Positions 1 to 5,514 of a stretch of DNA of 5,672 nt are shown here, piece after piece (positions within the stretch are counted from its first letter, which is position 1; each line of letters starts with the position of its first letter). The notes beneath the pieces are model-generated. The model was given only the letters and a program-made list of their open reading frames with translations, did not search any database and was not told the origin of the DNA. The translations under genes were made by a program, and so were the position numbers. The stretch covers positions 1-5,672 of the forward strand of contig CAMEAW010000180.1 in assembly GCA_945911685.1 (NCBI GenBank), read 5' to 3'. Source of the DNA: Bordetella parapertussis. GTDB lineage: Bacteria; Pseudomonadota; Gammaproteobacteria; Burkholderiales; Burkholderiaceae_B.

Positions 1-306
1 TTTGGACCGATGCCAGGGCAAGTCCATCACTTTTTAGGCTTGTCGAATGACGACGATAAGCGCTATGGCTTAGCGCGCTATATGAAAGAGACTCGCCGCC
101 TATATGGTGTGATGGATCAACGCTTAGCGGATCATCCATTTTTTGCTGGCGAAATTTCAATCGCTGATTTTGCGATCTTGGGCTGGGCCTGGCGCCATCA
201 ACGTCACCAAGTTGATTTAAACGACTTCCCGAACGTGAAACGCTGGTACGACATAATGATGGCGCGCCCGGCGGTGCAACGCGGTTTTGCGGTGGCGCTT
301 AAGTAG
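1..306 (+). CDS. Glutathione S-transferase, C-terminal part (5' end outside window)
   Basis: The frame is open from base 1 and ends at TAG 304-306, giving 101 residues that form the all-helical C-terminal domain of a cytosolic glutathione S-transferase. The opening residues FGPMPGQVHHF resemble the start of this domain in the Nu/YfcG-YghU type of bacterial transferase. Further on, RLYGVMDQRLADHPFFAGEISIADFAILGWAW is spread over bases 94-195 and contains the family's folding motif (S-I-A-D), and the end (VKRWYDIMMARPAVQRG) is also typical. The thioredoxin-like N-terminal domain, which binds glutathione, lies left of the window, so the Met at base 10 is internal and not the start. Such enzymes conjugate glutathione to electrophiles or reduce disulfides in the cytoplasm; the substrate cannot be told. 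The transketolase subunit gene begins 58 bases downstream on the same strand, so co-transcription is possible. Confidence 0.88.
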   Translation, partial: FGPMPGQVHHFLGLSNDDDKRYGLARYMKETRRLYGVMDQRLADHPFFAGEISIADFAILGWAWRHQRHQVDLNDFPNVKRWYDIMMARPAVQRGFAVALK

Positions 307-352
307 TCGGTGTGGCTCAGAGGTCAATGGCGGCATATTGAATTACGGTGAA

Positions 353-357
353 GAGGT
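353..357 (+). promoter_or_regulatory. Ribosome binding site of the transketolase N-subunit
   Basis: GAGGT lies seven bases before ATG 365. It fixes the start there: the open frame runs further back, but the upstream residues overlap the end of the glutathione transferase gene and do not resemble the family, whereas MSADLNKLRDHAYRIRRLA from 365 does. Confidence 0.7.
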
Positions 358-364
358 AAAAGGC

Positions 365-1207
365 ATGAGTGCAGATTTGAATAAATTAAGAGACCACGCG
401 TACCGTATTCGCCGTTTGGCGCTACGGATGGGAGAAGTGCAGGGGCAAGGGTATATTGGGCAGGCCTTAGGGATTGCCGATATGTTGGCTGTTGCCTTTG
501 GCCACGCGCTGAAATTCAAAATTGGTGAGCCTGAATGGGAGCAGCGTGATCGCTTCTTGCTCTCGCATGGTCACTATGCAATCGCTTTTTATTCTGCGCT
601 GATCAATGCTGGCATTCTGAGTGAAGACGAACTCGAAACCTATGGCTGTGACGAGAGCCGTCTACCAATGTCGGGTATGGCAAGCTACACGCCTGGGATG
701 GAAATCTCTGGGGGATCGCTTGGACAGGGGTTGCCGATCGGTGTTGGTATGGCACTCGCTTTGCGACACAAGCGTAATCCCGCCTTTGTTTACAACTCGA
801 TGTCGGATGGTGAGCTTGATGAAGGCTCTACTTGGGAGGCGGCTCTCGCTGCGTCGTCACACAAACTCGCGAATTTAATCTGCTTAGTCGATATCAATAA
901 TCAGCAGGCAGACGGGCACTCAAGTGAGGTTTTACCCTTTGAGCCCTTGTCGGATAAGTGGGCGGCCTTTGGCTGGCACGTGCAGCGCGTCAATGGTAAT
1001 GATCTGCCCGCTGTCTTAGCCGCGTTTGATACAGCACGTTCTTTAGCGGCATCGAAGCCTCGTGTCATCTTGCTCGATACCAAGATGGGTAAAGGAGTAT
1101 CCTTTTTAGAAGCGCGTGAAAAGAATCACTTCATTCGTGTTGAAGCCAATGAATGGGCTCAAGCGATCGCCGAATTGGATGCAAGCTATCAAGGAGGTGC
1201 TCAATGA
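365..1207 (+). CDS. Two-subunit transketolase-like enzyme, N-terminal (pyrophosphate-binding) subunit
   Basis: This 280-residue protein matches the N-terminal third of transketolase, which binds the diphosphate and Mg of thiamine diphosphate. Visible landmarks are LLSHGHYA (65-72, with H70 at the place of E. coli His66), SGGSLGQGLPIGVGMAL (115-131), and the cofactor motif SDGELDEG (147-154) to DINNQQADG (176-184). D148 and N178 sit exactly 30 residues apart, as the Mg ligands Asp155 and Asn185 do in E. coli; H255 may match His261. Two departures stand out: the usual GDG begins with Ser147, and QGQGYIGQALG (26-36) carries Tyr30 where E. coli has His26 in a GHPG motif. The enzyme should transfer a two-carbon ketol unit in the cytoplasm, but donor and acceptor are uncertain. 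The gene ends in an ATGA overlap with the C-subunit gene, so both subunits are probably made in equal amounts. Family certain, substrate not. Confidence 0.93.
   Translation: MSADLNKLRDHAYRIRRLALRMGEVQGQGYIGQALGIADMLAVAFGHALKFKIGEPEWEQRDRFLLSHGHYAIAFYSALINAGILSEDELETYGCDESRLPMSGMASYTPGMEISGGSLGQGLPIGVGMALALRHKRNPAFVYNSMSDGELDEGSTWEAALAASSHKLANLICLVDINNQQADGHSSEVLPFEPLSDKWAAFGWHVQRVNGNDLPAVLAAFDTARSLAASKPRVILLDTKMGKGVSFLEAREKNHFIRVEANEWAQAIAELDASYQGGAQ
1191..1198 (+). promoter_or_regulatory. Strong Shine-Dalgarno of the transketolase C-subunit
   Basis: AAGGAGGT, a near-perfect anti-16S match, lies five bases before ATG 1204 and inside the last codons of the N-subunit gene. It selects 1204 over the earlier in-frame ATG at 1153 and, with the ATGA overlap (1204-1207), implies translational coupling. 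Confidence 0.88.
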
Positions 1208-2211
1208 GTGCGCCCACAAACACTGCAGTGACTAAACCTAAACTCACAACATCGGCCATGATTGCTTCGATCGCCGCTGAAGGGCAGCGTGTTCGTGCAG
1301 CGCCGTTTGGGAAGGCGCTTGTCGAGCTCGCCGAAAGTCGCCCTGAGATTGTGGGCATGACGGCAGATTTAGCGAAGTACACAGACTTGCACATTTTTGC
1401 ACAGGCGTACCCAGAGCGATTTTTTCAAATGGGCATGGCCGAGCAGCTTTTGATGGGAGCTGCTGGGGGTATGGCCAAAGAAGGCTTGCTTCCCTTTGCC
1501 ACAACCTATGCGGTCTTTGCAACGCGGCGCGCCTACGACTTTATTCATCAAGTCATTGCAGAAGAAAATTTAAATGTGAAAATTGCCTGTGCTTTGCCAG
1601 GCCTGACCTCGGGCTACGGTCCTAGCCACCAGGCGACAGAAGACCTAGCGATGATGCGCGCGATTCCGGGTATGACAGTCATTGATCCGTGTGACGCGCT
1701 GGATATTGAACAAATGGTGCCGGCGGTTGTGGCGCACGACGGCCCAGTGTATATGCGTCTATTGCGCGGACAGGTGCCGTTAGTGCTCGATGAGTACGAC
1801 TACAAATTCAAACTAGGTGAGGCGCAACTCATCCGCGACGGAAAAGACGTTCTGATCATTTCTAGCGGCATCATGACCATGCGGGCGCTAGAGGTCGCAA
1901 AAGAGATGGCGGGAGGCTCTGCAGATGTTGCGGTGCTGCACGTGCCAACAATCAAACCCCTAGATGAGGTAACGATTCTAAAAGAAATCGGTCGAGGCTC
2001 ACGCCTAGTAATTGTGGCGGAGAATCACACACGGATCGGTGGGCTAGGTGAAGCGATTGCTGCCTGTGTATTGCGTGCAAGAATGGCGCCTAACTATCAC
2101 CAGATTGCGTTACCTGATGAGTTTTTAGCGGCTGGTGCTTTGCCGACCTTGCATGATCGGTACGGCATTTCAACCGCAGCGATTGTGTCGTTTATTAAGA
2201 CCTTGTTGTAG
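1204..2211 (+). CDS. Two-subunit transketolase-like enzyme, C-terminal (pyrimidine-binding) subunit
   Basis: This 335-residue protein covers the pyrimidine-binding and C-terminal domains of transketolase. The first 20 or so residues are a loose extension; the fold starts near SIAAEGQRVRAAPFGKAL (22-39). TADL (53-56) supplies D55, GMAEQ (77-81) supplies Glu80, the residue that activates the thiamine ring, and GYGPSHQATED (137-147) supplies His142. VAENHTRIGGLGEA near the C-terminus is the usual final-domain motif. Relative to E. coli TktA recalled from memory, Glu411, His461, Asp469 and His473 align without gaps to E80, A130, Y138 and H142. The catalytic Glu and one His are therefore kept, while His461 and Asp469, both substrate contacts, are replaced. 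Ser385 also appears to be replaced (Y59), whereas Arg358 and Arg520 match R31 and R188. It works with the preceding gene product as one enzyme. It ends 28 bases from the stop of a convergent dioxygenase gene, with no clear terminator between. Confidence 0.93.
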   Translation: MSAPTNTAVTKPKLTTSAMIASIAAEGQRVRAAPFGKALVELAESRPEIVGMTADLAKYTDLHIFAQAYPERFFQMGMAEQLLMGAAGGMAKEGLLPFATTYAVFATRRAYDFIHQVIAEENLNVKIACALPGLTSGYGPSHQATEDLAMMRAIPGMTVIDPCDALDIEQMVPAVVAHDGPVYMRLLRGQVPLVLDEYDYKFKLGEAQLIRDGKDVLIISSGIMTMRALEVAKEMAGGSADVAVLHVPTIKPLDEVTILKEIGRGSRLVIVAENHTRIGGLGEAIAACVLRARMAPNYHQIALPDEFLAAGALPTLHDRYGISTAAIVSFIKTLL

Positions 2212-2239
2212 AGATTTCAAATTGAGTTGTGCGAGACAC

Positions 2240-3115
2240 TTAGGCTGGTTGCTCGAGTGTCGGCGCACTGTCCGTCAAGGTCATGCGACGCATGTCACGT
2301 TTGTAGAGCTTGTCATCGTAAGGGCGCCCACGATGCATGGTGCAGCGGTTATCCCACATGACTAGGTCGAATTGACTCCAGACATGGCTATACACAAACT
2401 CTCGTCTCGTTGCCTCTTCGATGAGATCGCGAATGAGGATCATGCCCTCGGGGCGTGGCATGCCGTGTACCACCCCAATGTGCGACGCCAAGTAAACAGA
2501 CTTGCGCCCTGAGCCGGGGTGTTTGCGCACCAAACGTTGGGGGACGGGCGCATAGTTCAGCTTCTCTTCTTCATTGAAAGCGTCAAAACCGAGTTGTGCG
2601 CGTGAGTAAATTAAAGAGTGGTCACAGATCAGTGGTTCGATCTGTGCTTTGGTCTTTGCAGGTAGGCGATCCCAAGCCGCACGCATGTCGGCAAACTCAG
2701 TGTTACCACCTTGGGGTGGAATCACGCGGGCGTGCAGCATCGAGTATTTAGCTGGGGTCGCTTTAAAGCTGCTATCGGTGTGCCACAGTGAATTGCCTAA
2801 ATTAAACATTCGACGCCGATCATCTGCGGCCAGAATTGAGCCATCGACATCCAAGTTCGAAATATCGTTCATTTGGTTATACGCGAGCCGTTGCTTGTGC
2901 ACATCGACCACCGCACGCGTTTCTTCGAGCGGCCCTAAGCTGCGGGCAAACGCCACCTCTTGATCATCGTTGAGTTCTTGTTTTGGAAACACCACGACCG
3001 CGTATTGATCCATCGTGTGGTTGATGGTTTGAATTTGCTCTGCTGTGAGAGGTTGGCGCAAGTCGATGCCAGTCATCTCGGCGACAAAGTCGTTGCCAAT
3101 TGGTCTAATGTTCAT
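2240..3115 (-). CDS. TfdA/TauD-family Fe(II)/2-oxoglutarate dioxygenase
   Basis: The 291-residue length is close to that of TfdA, the 2,4-D dioxygenase (about 287). The iron-binding triad is complete: LWHTDSSF (110-117) gives H112 and D114, and MWDNRCTMHRGRPYD (253-267) gives distal H261. R273 and R277 are the likely 2-oxoglutarate-binding arginines, with one extra residue between H261 and R273 compared with TfdA as I recall it. Other TfdA-like stretches are AKYSMLHARVIPPQGGNTEFADMRAAWDRLP (122-152) and HPGSGRKSVYLASH (199-212). Such cytoplasmic enzymes couple decarboxylation of 2-oxoglutarate to hydroxylation of a substrate, often cleaving an ether or C-S bond. The resemblance is nearer to TfdA than to taurine dioxygenase, but the substrate cannot be read from sequence and a herbicide role should not be assumed. 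The start at 3115 has only a weak Shine-Dalgarno. It is transcribed divergently from the catalase-like gene. Confidence 0.9.
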   Translation of the reverse strand: MNIRPIGNDFVAEMTGIDLRQPLTAEQIQTINHTMDQYAVVVFPKQELNDDQEVAFARSLGPLEETRAVVDVHKQRLAYNQMNDISNLDVDGSILAADDRRRMFNLGNSLWHTDSSFKATPAKYSMLHARVIPPQGGNTEFADMRAAWDRLPAKTKAQIEPLICDHSLIYSRAQLGFDAFNEEEKLNYAPVPQRLVRKHPGSGRKSVYLASHIGVVHGMPRPEGMILIRDLIEEATRREFVYSHVWSQFDLVMWDNRCTMHRGRPYDDKLYKRDMRRMTLTDSAPTLEQPA

Positions 3116-3286
3116 GGTCGTTGTCTCGGGCAGAAAATTCGGGATTCACCCATGTTATGACGCAATATTAACGGCAAAAATCTTCATTTAGGACGCCTGG
3201 GCTGATGGTTTTTCAGCTAAAAGGGATCTAAGATAAGCCGGCGCAGTGAATTCACTCCATCAACACATACTCTAGGGCAGCACCCA
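3116..3286. promoter_or_regulatory. Divergent intergenic control region (dioxygenase / catalase-like gene)
   Basis: These 171 bases separate two genes pointing away from each other, so both promoters should lie here. I see no good sigma-70 pair on either strand; on the - strand TTGCCG followed by TAACAT is spaced too closely (14 bases). The stretch does hold a 12-bp palindrome (3245-3256) and a small hairpin with arms GCTGA (3201-3205) and TCAGC (3213-3217). Confidence 0.55.
3245..3256. promoter_or_regulatory. 12-bp perfect palindrome, candidate operator
   Basis: AGTGAATTCACT is its own reverse complement and lies 30 bases before the catalase-like start codon, where a dimeric regulator could act on that gene and perhaps on the divergent dioxygenase gene. 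A perfect 12-bp palindrome is expected about once in a window of this size by chance, so only its position makes it notable. Confidence 0.3.
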
Positions 3287-4276
3287 ATGAACTCAAAAAT
3301 ATTTTCAGTGGCGATGGCTGCTGTATTTTGTACCTTCAATGCAACGGCGCAACAAGCGCCGACGGCGGACCAAGTTGTTAGCGCACTCGAAAAGCTGAGT
3401 GGTGTGCATCCAGGTGAGCGGCGCAACCATATTATTGGCATCTGCGTCGGCGGCTCGTTTGTCGGCTCAAAAGATGCTCAGGCGTTTACACGCTCGGCGT
3501 TATTTTCGGGCGCAGCCATTCCTGTGGTCGGTCGCTTTTCCTTGGCAGGCGGTAATCCTAAAGCGCCAGATGCGACCAAAAATCCGCGTGGCTTAGCGCT
3601 GCAATTCAACTTGCCAGGCAATAGCCTCCAGCACTTCACTATGCTGAACGTTCCGGTGTTTGGTGCGGCAACGCCTCAAACGTTTTACGCGGCCTTGCTG
3701 TCTAATATGCCCGATCCAGCGACGGGCAAGCCTGATCCAGAAAAGCAAAAGCAATTTAGAGCGACTCACCCCGATGCCAAGCCGCTAGGCGAGTTCATGG
3801 CAAAGAACAACCCTCCAGTGAGCTATGCCAATATTGATTTTTTTAGTATCCACACGTTTAAATTTATTAACGCAAGCAATCAAACCACTCTTGTGCGTTG
3901 GCACTTTGTGCCCGAAGACGGCGTCAAGCGCTTAAGCGATGCAGAAATGGGTACGATGCCCGCCCGCTTCTTGGATGACGATCTGATCGCCAAAACCAAA
4001 AAAGGTCCGGTTCGCTGGAACATGATGCTCACCATTGGTGAGGCTTCAGATGTGCAAAACAACCCAACTATTTATTGGCCTGCCGAGCGTAAAACAATTC
4101 AGGCCGGTGTATTGACGCTGACTTCGGCCACGCCACAAAAAGGGGCTGACTGTGAAAAAATCAACTTCGATCCTTTGGTGATGGCGGAAGGAATTGCCCC
4201 CACCGACGACCCTGTGCTGCAGTTTCGCTCGCCTTCTTACGCGGCCTCGTTTGTGAAGCGTCTAACGGGTAATTAG
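3287..4276 (+). CDS. Exported catalase-like haem peroxidase (SrpA type)
   Basis: This 329-residue protein has the short catalase fold of catalase-related peroxidases rather than the 480-residue or longer fold of true catalases. Residues 1-21 look like a Sec signal peptide (Lys4, a hydrophobic core, A-T-A cleavage before Gln22), so the mature protein is probably periplasmic. Haem-pocket landmarks are all present: RRNHIIG (45-51) with H48 as distal His; PVVGRFSLAGG...RGLALQF (79-107); MLNVPVF (119-125) with N121 at the catalase Asn position; and FRSPSY (313-318), where R314 and Y318 fit the RxxxY motif of the haem-ligating Tyr. Known relatives have mostly peroxidase and weak catalase activity with poorly defined substrates, so it probably removes peroxides or oxidises a small organic compound. 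A weak AGGG lies nine bases before the start. It has its own upstream control region and seems monocistronic. Confidence 0.88.
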   Translation: MNSKIFSVAMAAVFCTFNATAQQAPTADQVVSALEKLSGVHPGERRNHIIGICVGGSFVGSKDAQAFTRSALFSGAAIPVVGRFSLAGGNPKAPDATKNPRGLALQFNLPGNSLQHFTMLNVPVFGAATPQTFYAALLSNMPDPATGKPDPEKQKQFRATHPDAKPLGEFMAKNNPPVSYANIDFFSIHTFKFINASNQTTLVRWHFVPEDGVKRLSDAEMGTMPARFLDDDLIAKTKKGPVRWNMMLTIGEASDVQNNPTIYWPAERKTIQAGVLTLTSATPQKGADCEKINFDPLVMAEGIAPTDDPVLQFRSPSYAASFVKRLTGN

Positions 4277-4292
4277 AGGTTGCTTGCAGAAA

Positions 4293-4377
4293 GAGCGGGC
4301 TAATGCTGAGTTTGCTCAGGCGGTAGGGCGTCGCGCGTGGCCAGCGCATGGCTGAGTGGTAGAGGCTAAGCCCGCTC
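4293..4377. repeat. 9-bp inverted repeat enclosing nested hairpins, possible structured RNA or terminator
   Basis: GAGCGGGCT (4293-4301) is matched by AGCCCGCTC (4369-4377). Between the arms lie CTGAG/CTCAG (4306-4310 and 4315-4319, loop TTTG) and GCCA/TGGC (4340-4343 and 4349-4352), with a competing GCGC pair (4333-4336 and 4344-4347). The whole could fold as a branched structure of 85 bases. There is no T-run on the + strand after the closing arm, which argues against a simple intrinsic terminator, and no TTCRA T-loop, which argues against a tRNA. Confidence 0.35.
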
Positions 4378-4378
4378 C

Positions 4379-4384
4379 TATAAT
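4379..4384 (+). promoter_or_regulatory. Candidate -10 box of the trhO promoter
   Basis: TATAAT is a perfect sigma-70 -10 hexamer in a non-coding region before trhO. No good -35 is found 16-18 bases upstream (that place reads about GTGGTA) and there is no extended TG, so the call rests on the -10 and its position alone. Confidence 0.35.
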
Positions 4385-4449
4385 CAGAGCGTACGGTGTG
4401 CAAGAGGCTTGCGATTAATCAAGACGGGTACTGTATTCTGGCGCTAAGA

Positions 4450-4494
4450 TATGCATGACTAACGCACAGGTATGCTTAACGCATGCGTGTGCGT
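4450..4494. repeat. Short repeat and palindrome cluster in the trhO leader
   Basis: TATGC (4450-4454, 4471-4475) and TAACGCA (4460-4466, 4477-4483) each occur twice, forming an imperfect tandem repeat of 17 to 21 bases. The second copy runs into the 10-bp palindrome ACGCATGCGT (4479-4488), and ACGCACA (4462-4468) can pair with TGTGCGT (4488-4494). An ATG at 4472 opens a 14-codon frame ending at TGA 4516. No function is assigned. Confidence 0.3.
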
Positions 4495-4556
4495 CAATCT
4501 TTTTGTGTTTGACTGACTCTCTTCATACGACCTTTGCTGATTACCCGCCCGAACGA

Positions 4557-5507
4557 ATGCCTACAAGCCAATTTCTGACCGCCGCCTTTTATAAATTTGT
4601 TGATCTACCTGATTTTGAGCAACGCAGGCTGCCTTTGCTTGAGCTCTGTGAAGCGCGCAATGTCAAAGGCCTCATTCTGTTGGCGCGCGAGGGTATCAAC
4701 AGTACCTTAGCTGGGGCTGAAGCTGATATTCGGGCCGTGTTAGCGCATTTGCGGTCAGATCCGGCCTTTGCTGATTTGCAGCACAAAGAAGCGTGGGCCA
4801 ACAACCCACCTTTTCGCCGAATGAAGATTCGAGTTAAAAAAGAGATTGTCACCATGGGTGTGCCTGGCATTAGCCCCACCCACATGGCTGGCACCTACGT
4901 TAAACCGCAAGACTGGAACGCACTGATCAGCGACCCAGACGTAGTGGTGATTGATACGAGAAACGACTACGAAGTCGAGTTAGGTACCTTCAAAGGCGCC
5001 CTTGACCCCAATATCGGCACCTTCTCTGAATTGCCATCTTGGGTGGATCAGGCTAAGGCGCTTGAAGCCCGCACCGGTAAAAAGCCTAAAGTTGCGATGT
5101 TTTGTACTGGTGGGATTCGCTGCGAAAAATCGACAGCACTGATGCGTACCAAGGGTTTTGACGAGGTCTACCACCTTGAGGGGGGGATTCTTAAGTATCT
5201 CGAAACCGTCCCGCCTGAGCAAAGCCTCTGGGAGGGTGAATGTTTTGTGTTTGATGAGCGCGTTTCAGTTGGACATGGGTTGCAGCAGACCTCGCGTCCA
5301 TTGTGTCGTTGCTGTCGTCAACCTCTACCCGATGGCGCAACCGAATCGCCGCTTTACGAAGAGGGTGTGAGTTGCCCGCGCTGTATCAATAAAACAACCG
5401 CGCTACAAAAGAGCGGGGCTCGCGAGCGACAGCGCCAGTGCGAGCTTGCTAAGAAGCGAGACGCTGCGCATGTCGGGGCAAAGCTGCCCTCTCCTCAGGA
5501 TGCTTGA
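4557..5507 (+). CDS. trhO: tRNA uridine-34 5-hydroxylase TrhO (rhodanese-domain, formerly YceA/UPF0176)
   Basis: TrhO uses oxygen and its rhodanese domain to hydroxylate uridine 34 in the anticodon of certain tRNAs, the first step to 5-methoxyuridine-type wobble bases. From ATG 4557 the protein has 316 residues (E. coli 350). The N-terminal part includes FYKFVDLPDF and LILLAREGINSTLAG. The rhodanese domain begins near T113 (TYVKPQDW) and has the active-site loop CTGGIRCEKS with catalytic C183 and also C189. The C-terminus carries C250, C252, C253, C273 and C276, a probable zinc site, then a basic, charged tail. The frame is open back to ATG 4455, which would add 34 residues, but that stretch (rich in Cys, Thr and Leu) does not look like the family, and neither start has a good Shine-Dalgarno. 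I prefer 4557; the start is uncertain, the identity is not. It is convergent with the permease gene, seven bases away. Confidence 0.9.
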   Translation: MPTSQFLTAAFYKFVDLPDFEQRRLPLLELCEARNVKGLILLAREGINSTLAGAEADIRAVLAHLRSDPAFADLQHKEAWANNPPFRRMKIRVKKEIVTMGVPGISPTHMAGTYVKPQDWNALISDPDVVVIDTRNDYEVELGTFKGALDPNIGTFSELPSWVDQAKALEARTGKKPKVAMFCTGGIRCEKSTALMRTKGFDEVYHLEGGILKYLETVPPEQSLWEGECFVFDERVSVGHGLQQTSRPLCRCCRQPLPDGATESPLYEEGVSCPRCINKTTALQKSGARERQRQCELAKKRDAAHVGAKLPSPQDA

Positions 5508-5509
5508 GG
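5493..5509. terminator. Weak hairpin at the trhO stop, possible two-way terminator
   Basis: CCTCA (5493-5497) and TGAGG (5505-5509) form a 5-bp stem with a seven-base loop across the trhO stop codon. It lies between two convergent genes, where a terminator is needed, but no T-run follows on either strand. A second hairpin, GGGCA/TGCCC (5476-5480 and 5485-5489), lies just upstream inside trhO. Confidence 0.25.
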
Positions 5510-5514
5510 GCGAA

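Larger units (their letters stand above)
4277..4556. other. Non-coding stretch between catalase-like gene and trhO
   Basis: No protein with family-like character is found here on either strand. The stretch contains a long-range inverted repeat with nested hairpins (4293-4377), a perfect TATAAT (4379-4384) and a small repeat cluster (4450-4494). It probably ends the catalase-like transcript and starts the trhO transcript, with a 5' leader of roughly 165 bases if TATAAT is the real -10. Confidence 0.6.

Noticed and set aside
10..306. ATG at base 10 as the start of a 98-residue glutathione transferase gene
   Set aside because: The frame is open through base 1 and the Met lies inside a conserved family motif; the gene is cut by the window edge.
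287..364. Earlier start of the transketolase N-subunit
   Set aside because: It would overlap the upstream gene and adds residues unlike the family; ATG 365 has a good ribosome binding site.
1153..1203. Earlier start of the transketolase C-subunit at 1153
   Set aside because: ATG 1204 has a near-perfect AAGGAGGT and an ATGA overlap; the extra residues would be antisense-free read-through of the N-subunit gene in another frame.
365..2211. The sulfoquinovose or apiose transketolase (both also split into two subunits)
   Set aside because: None of the partner genes of those pathways is in the window, so the assignment would be guesswork.
2212..2239. A terminator between the convergent transketolase and dioxygenase genes
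   Set aside because: The 28 bases contain no stem-loop or T-run that I can support.
2649..2963. 104-residue open frame on the + strand
   Set aside because: It lies wholly opposite the dioxygenase gene and has no family-like character; it is a shadow.
4293..4377. A class II tRNA gene
   Set aside because: The 7-bp outer stem and the 85-base length fit, but there is no T-arm with TTCRA before the closing arm on either strand and no proper anticodon arm.
4161..4403. 80-residue open frame on the - strand over the catalase-like 3' end and the spacer
   Set aside because: Overlaps the end of a real gene, has no recognisable motif and lies in structured non-coding sequence.
4589..5222. Open frames on the - strand opposite trhO
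   Set aside because: They run antisense to a clearly identified gene and show no family features.
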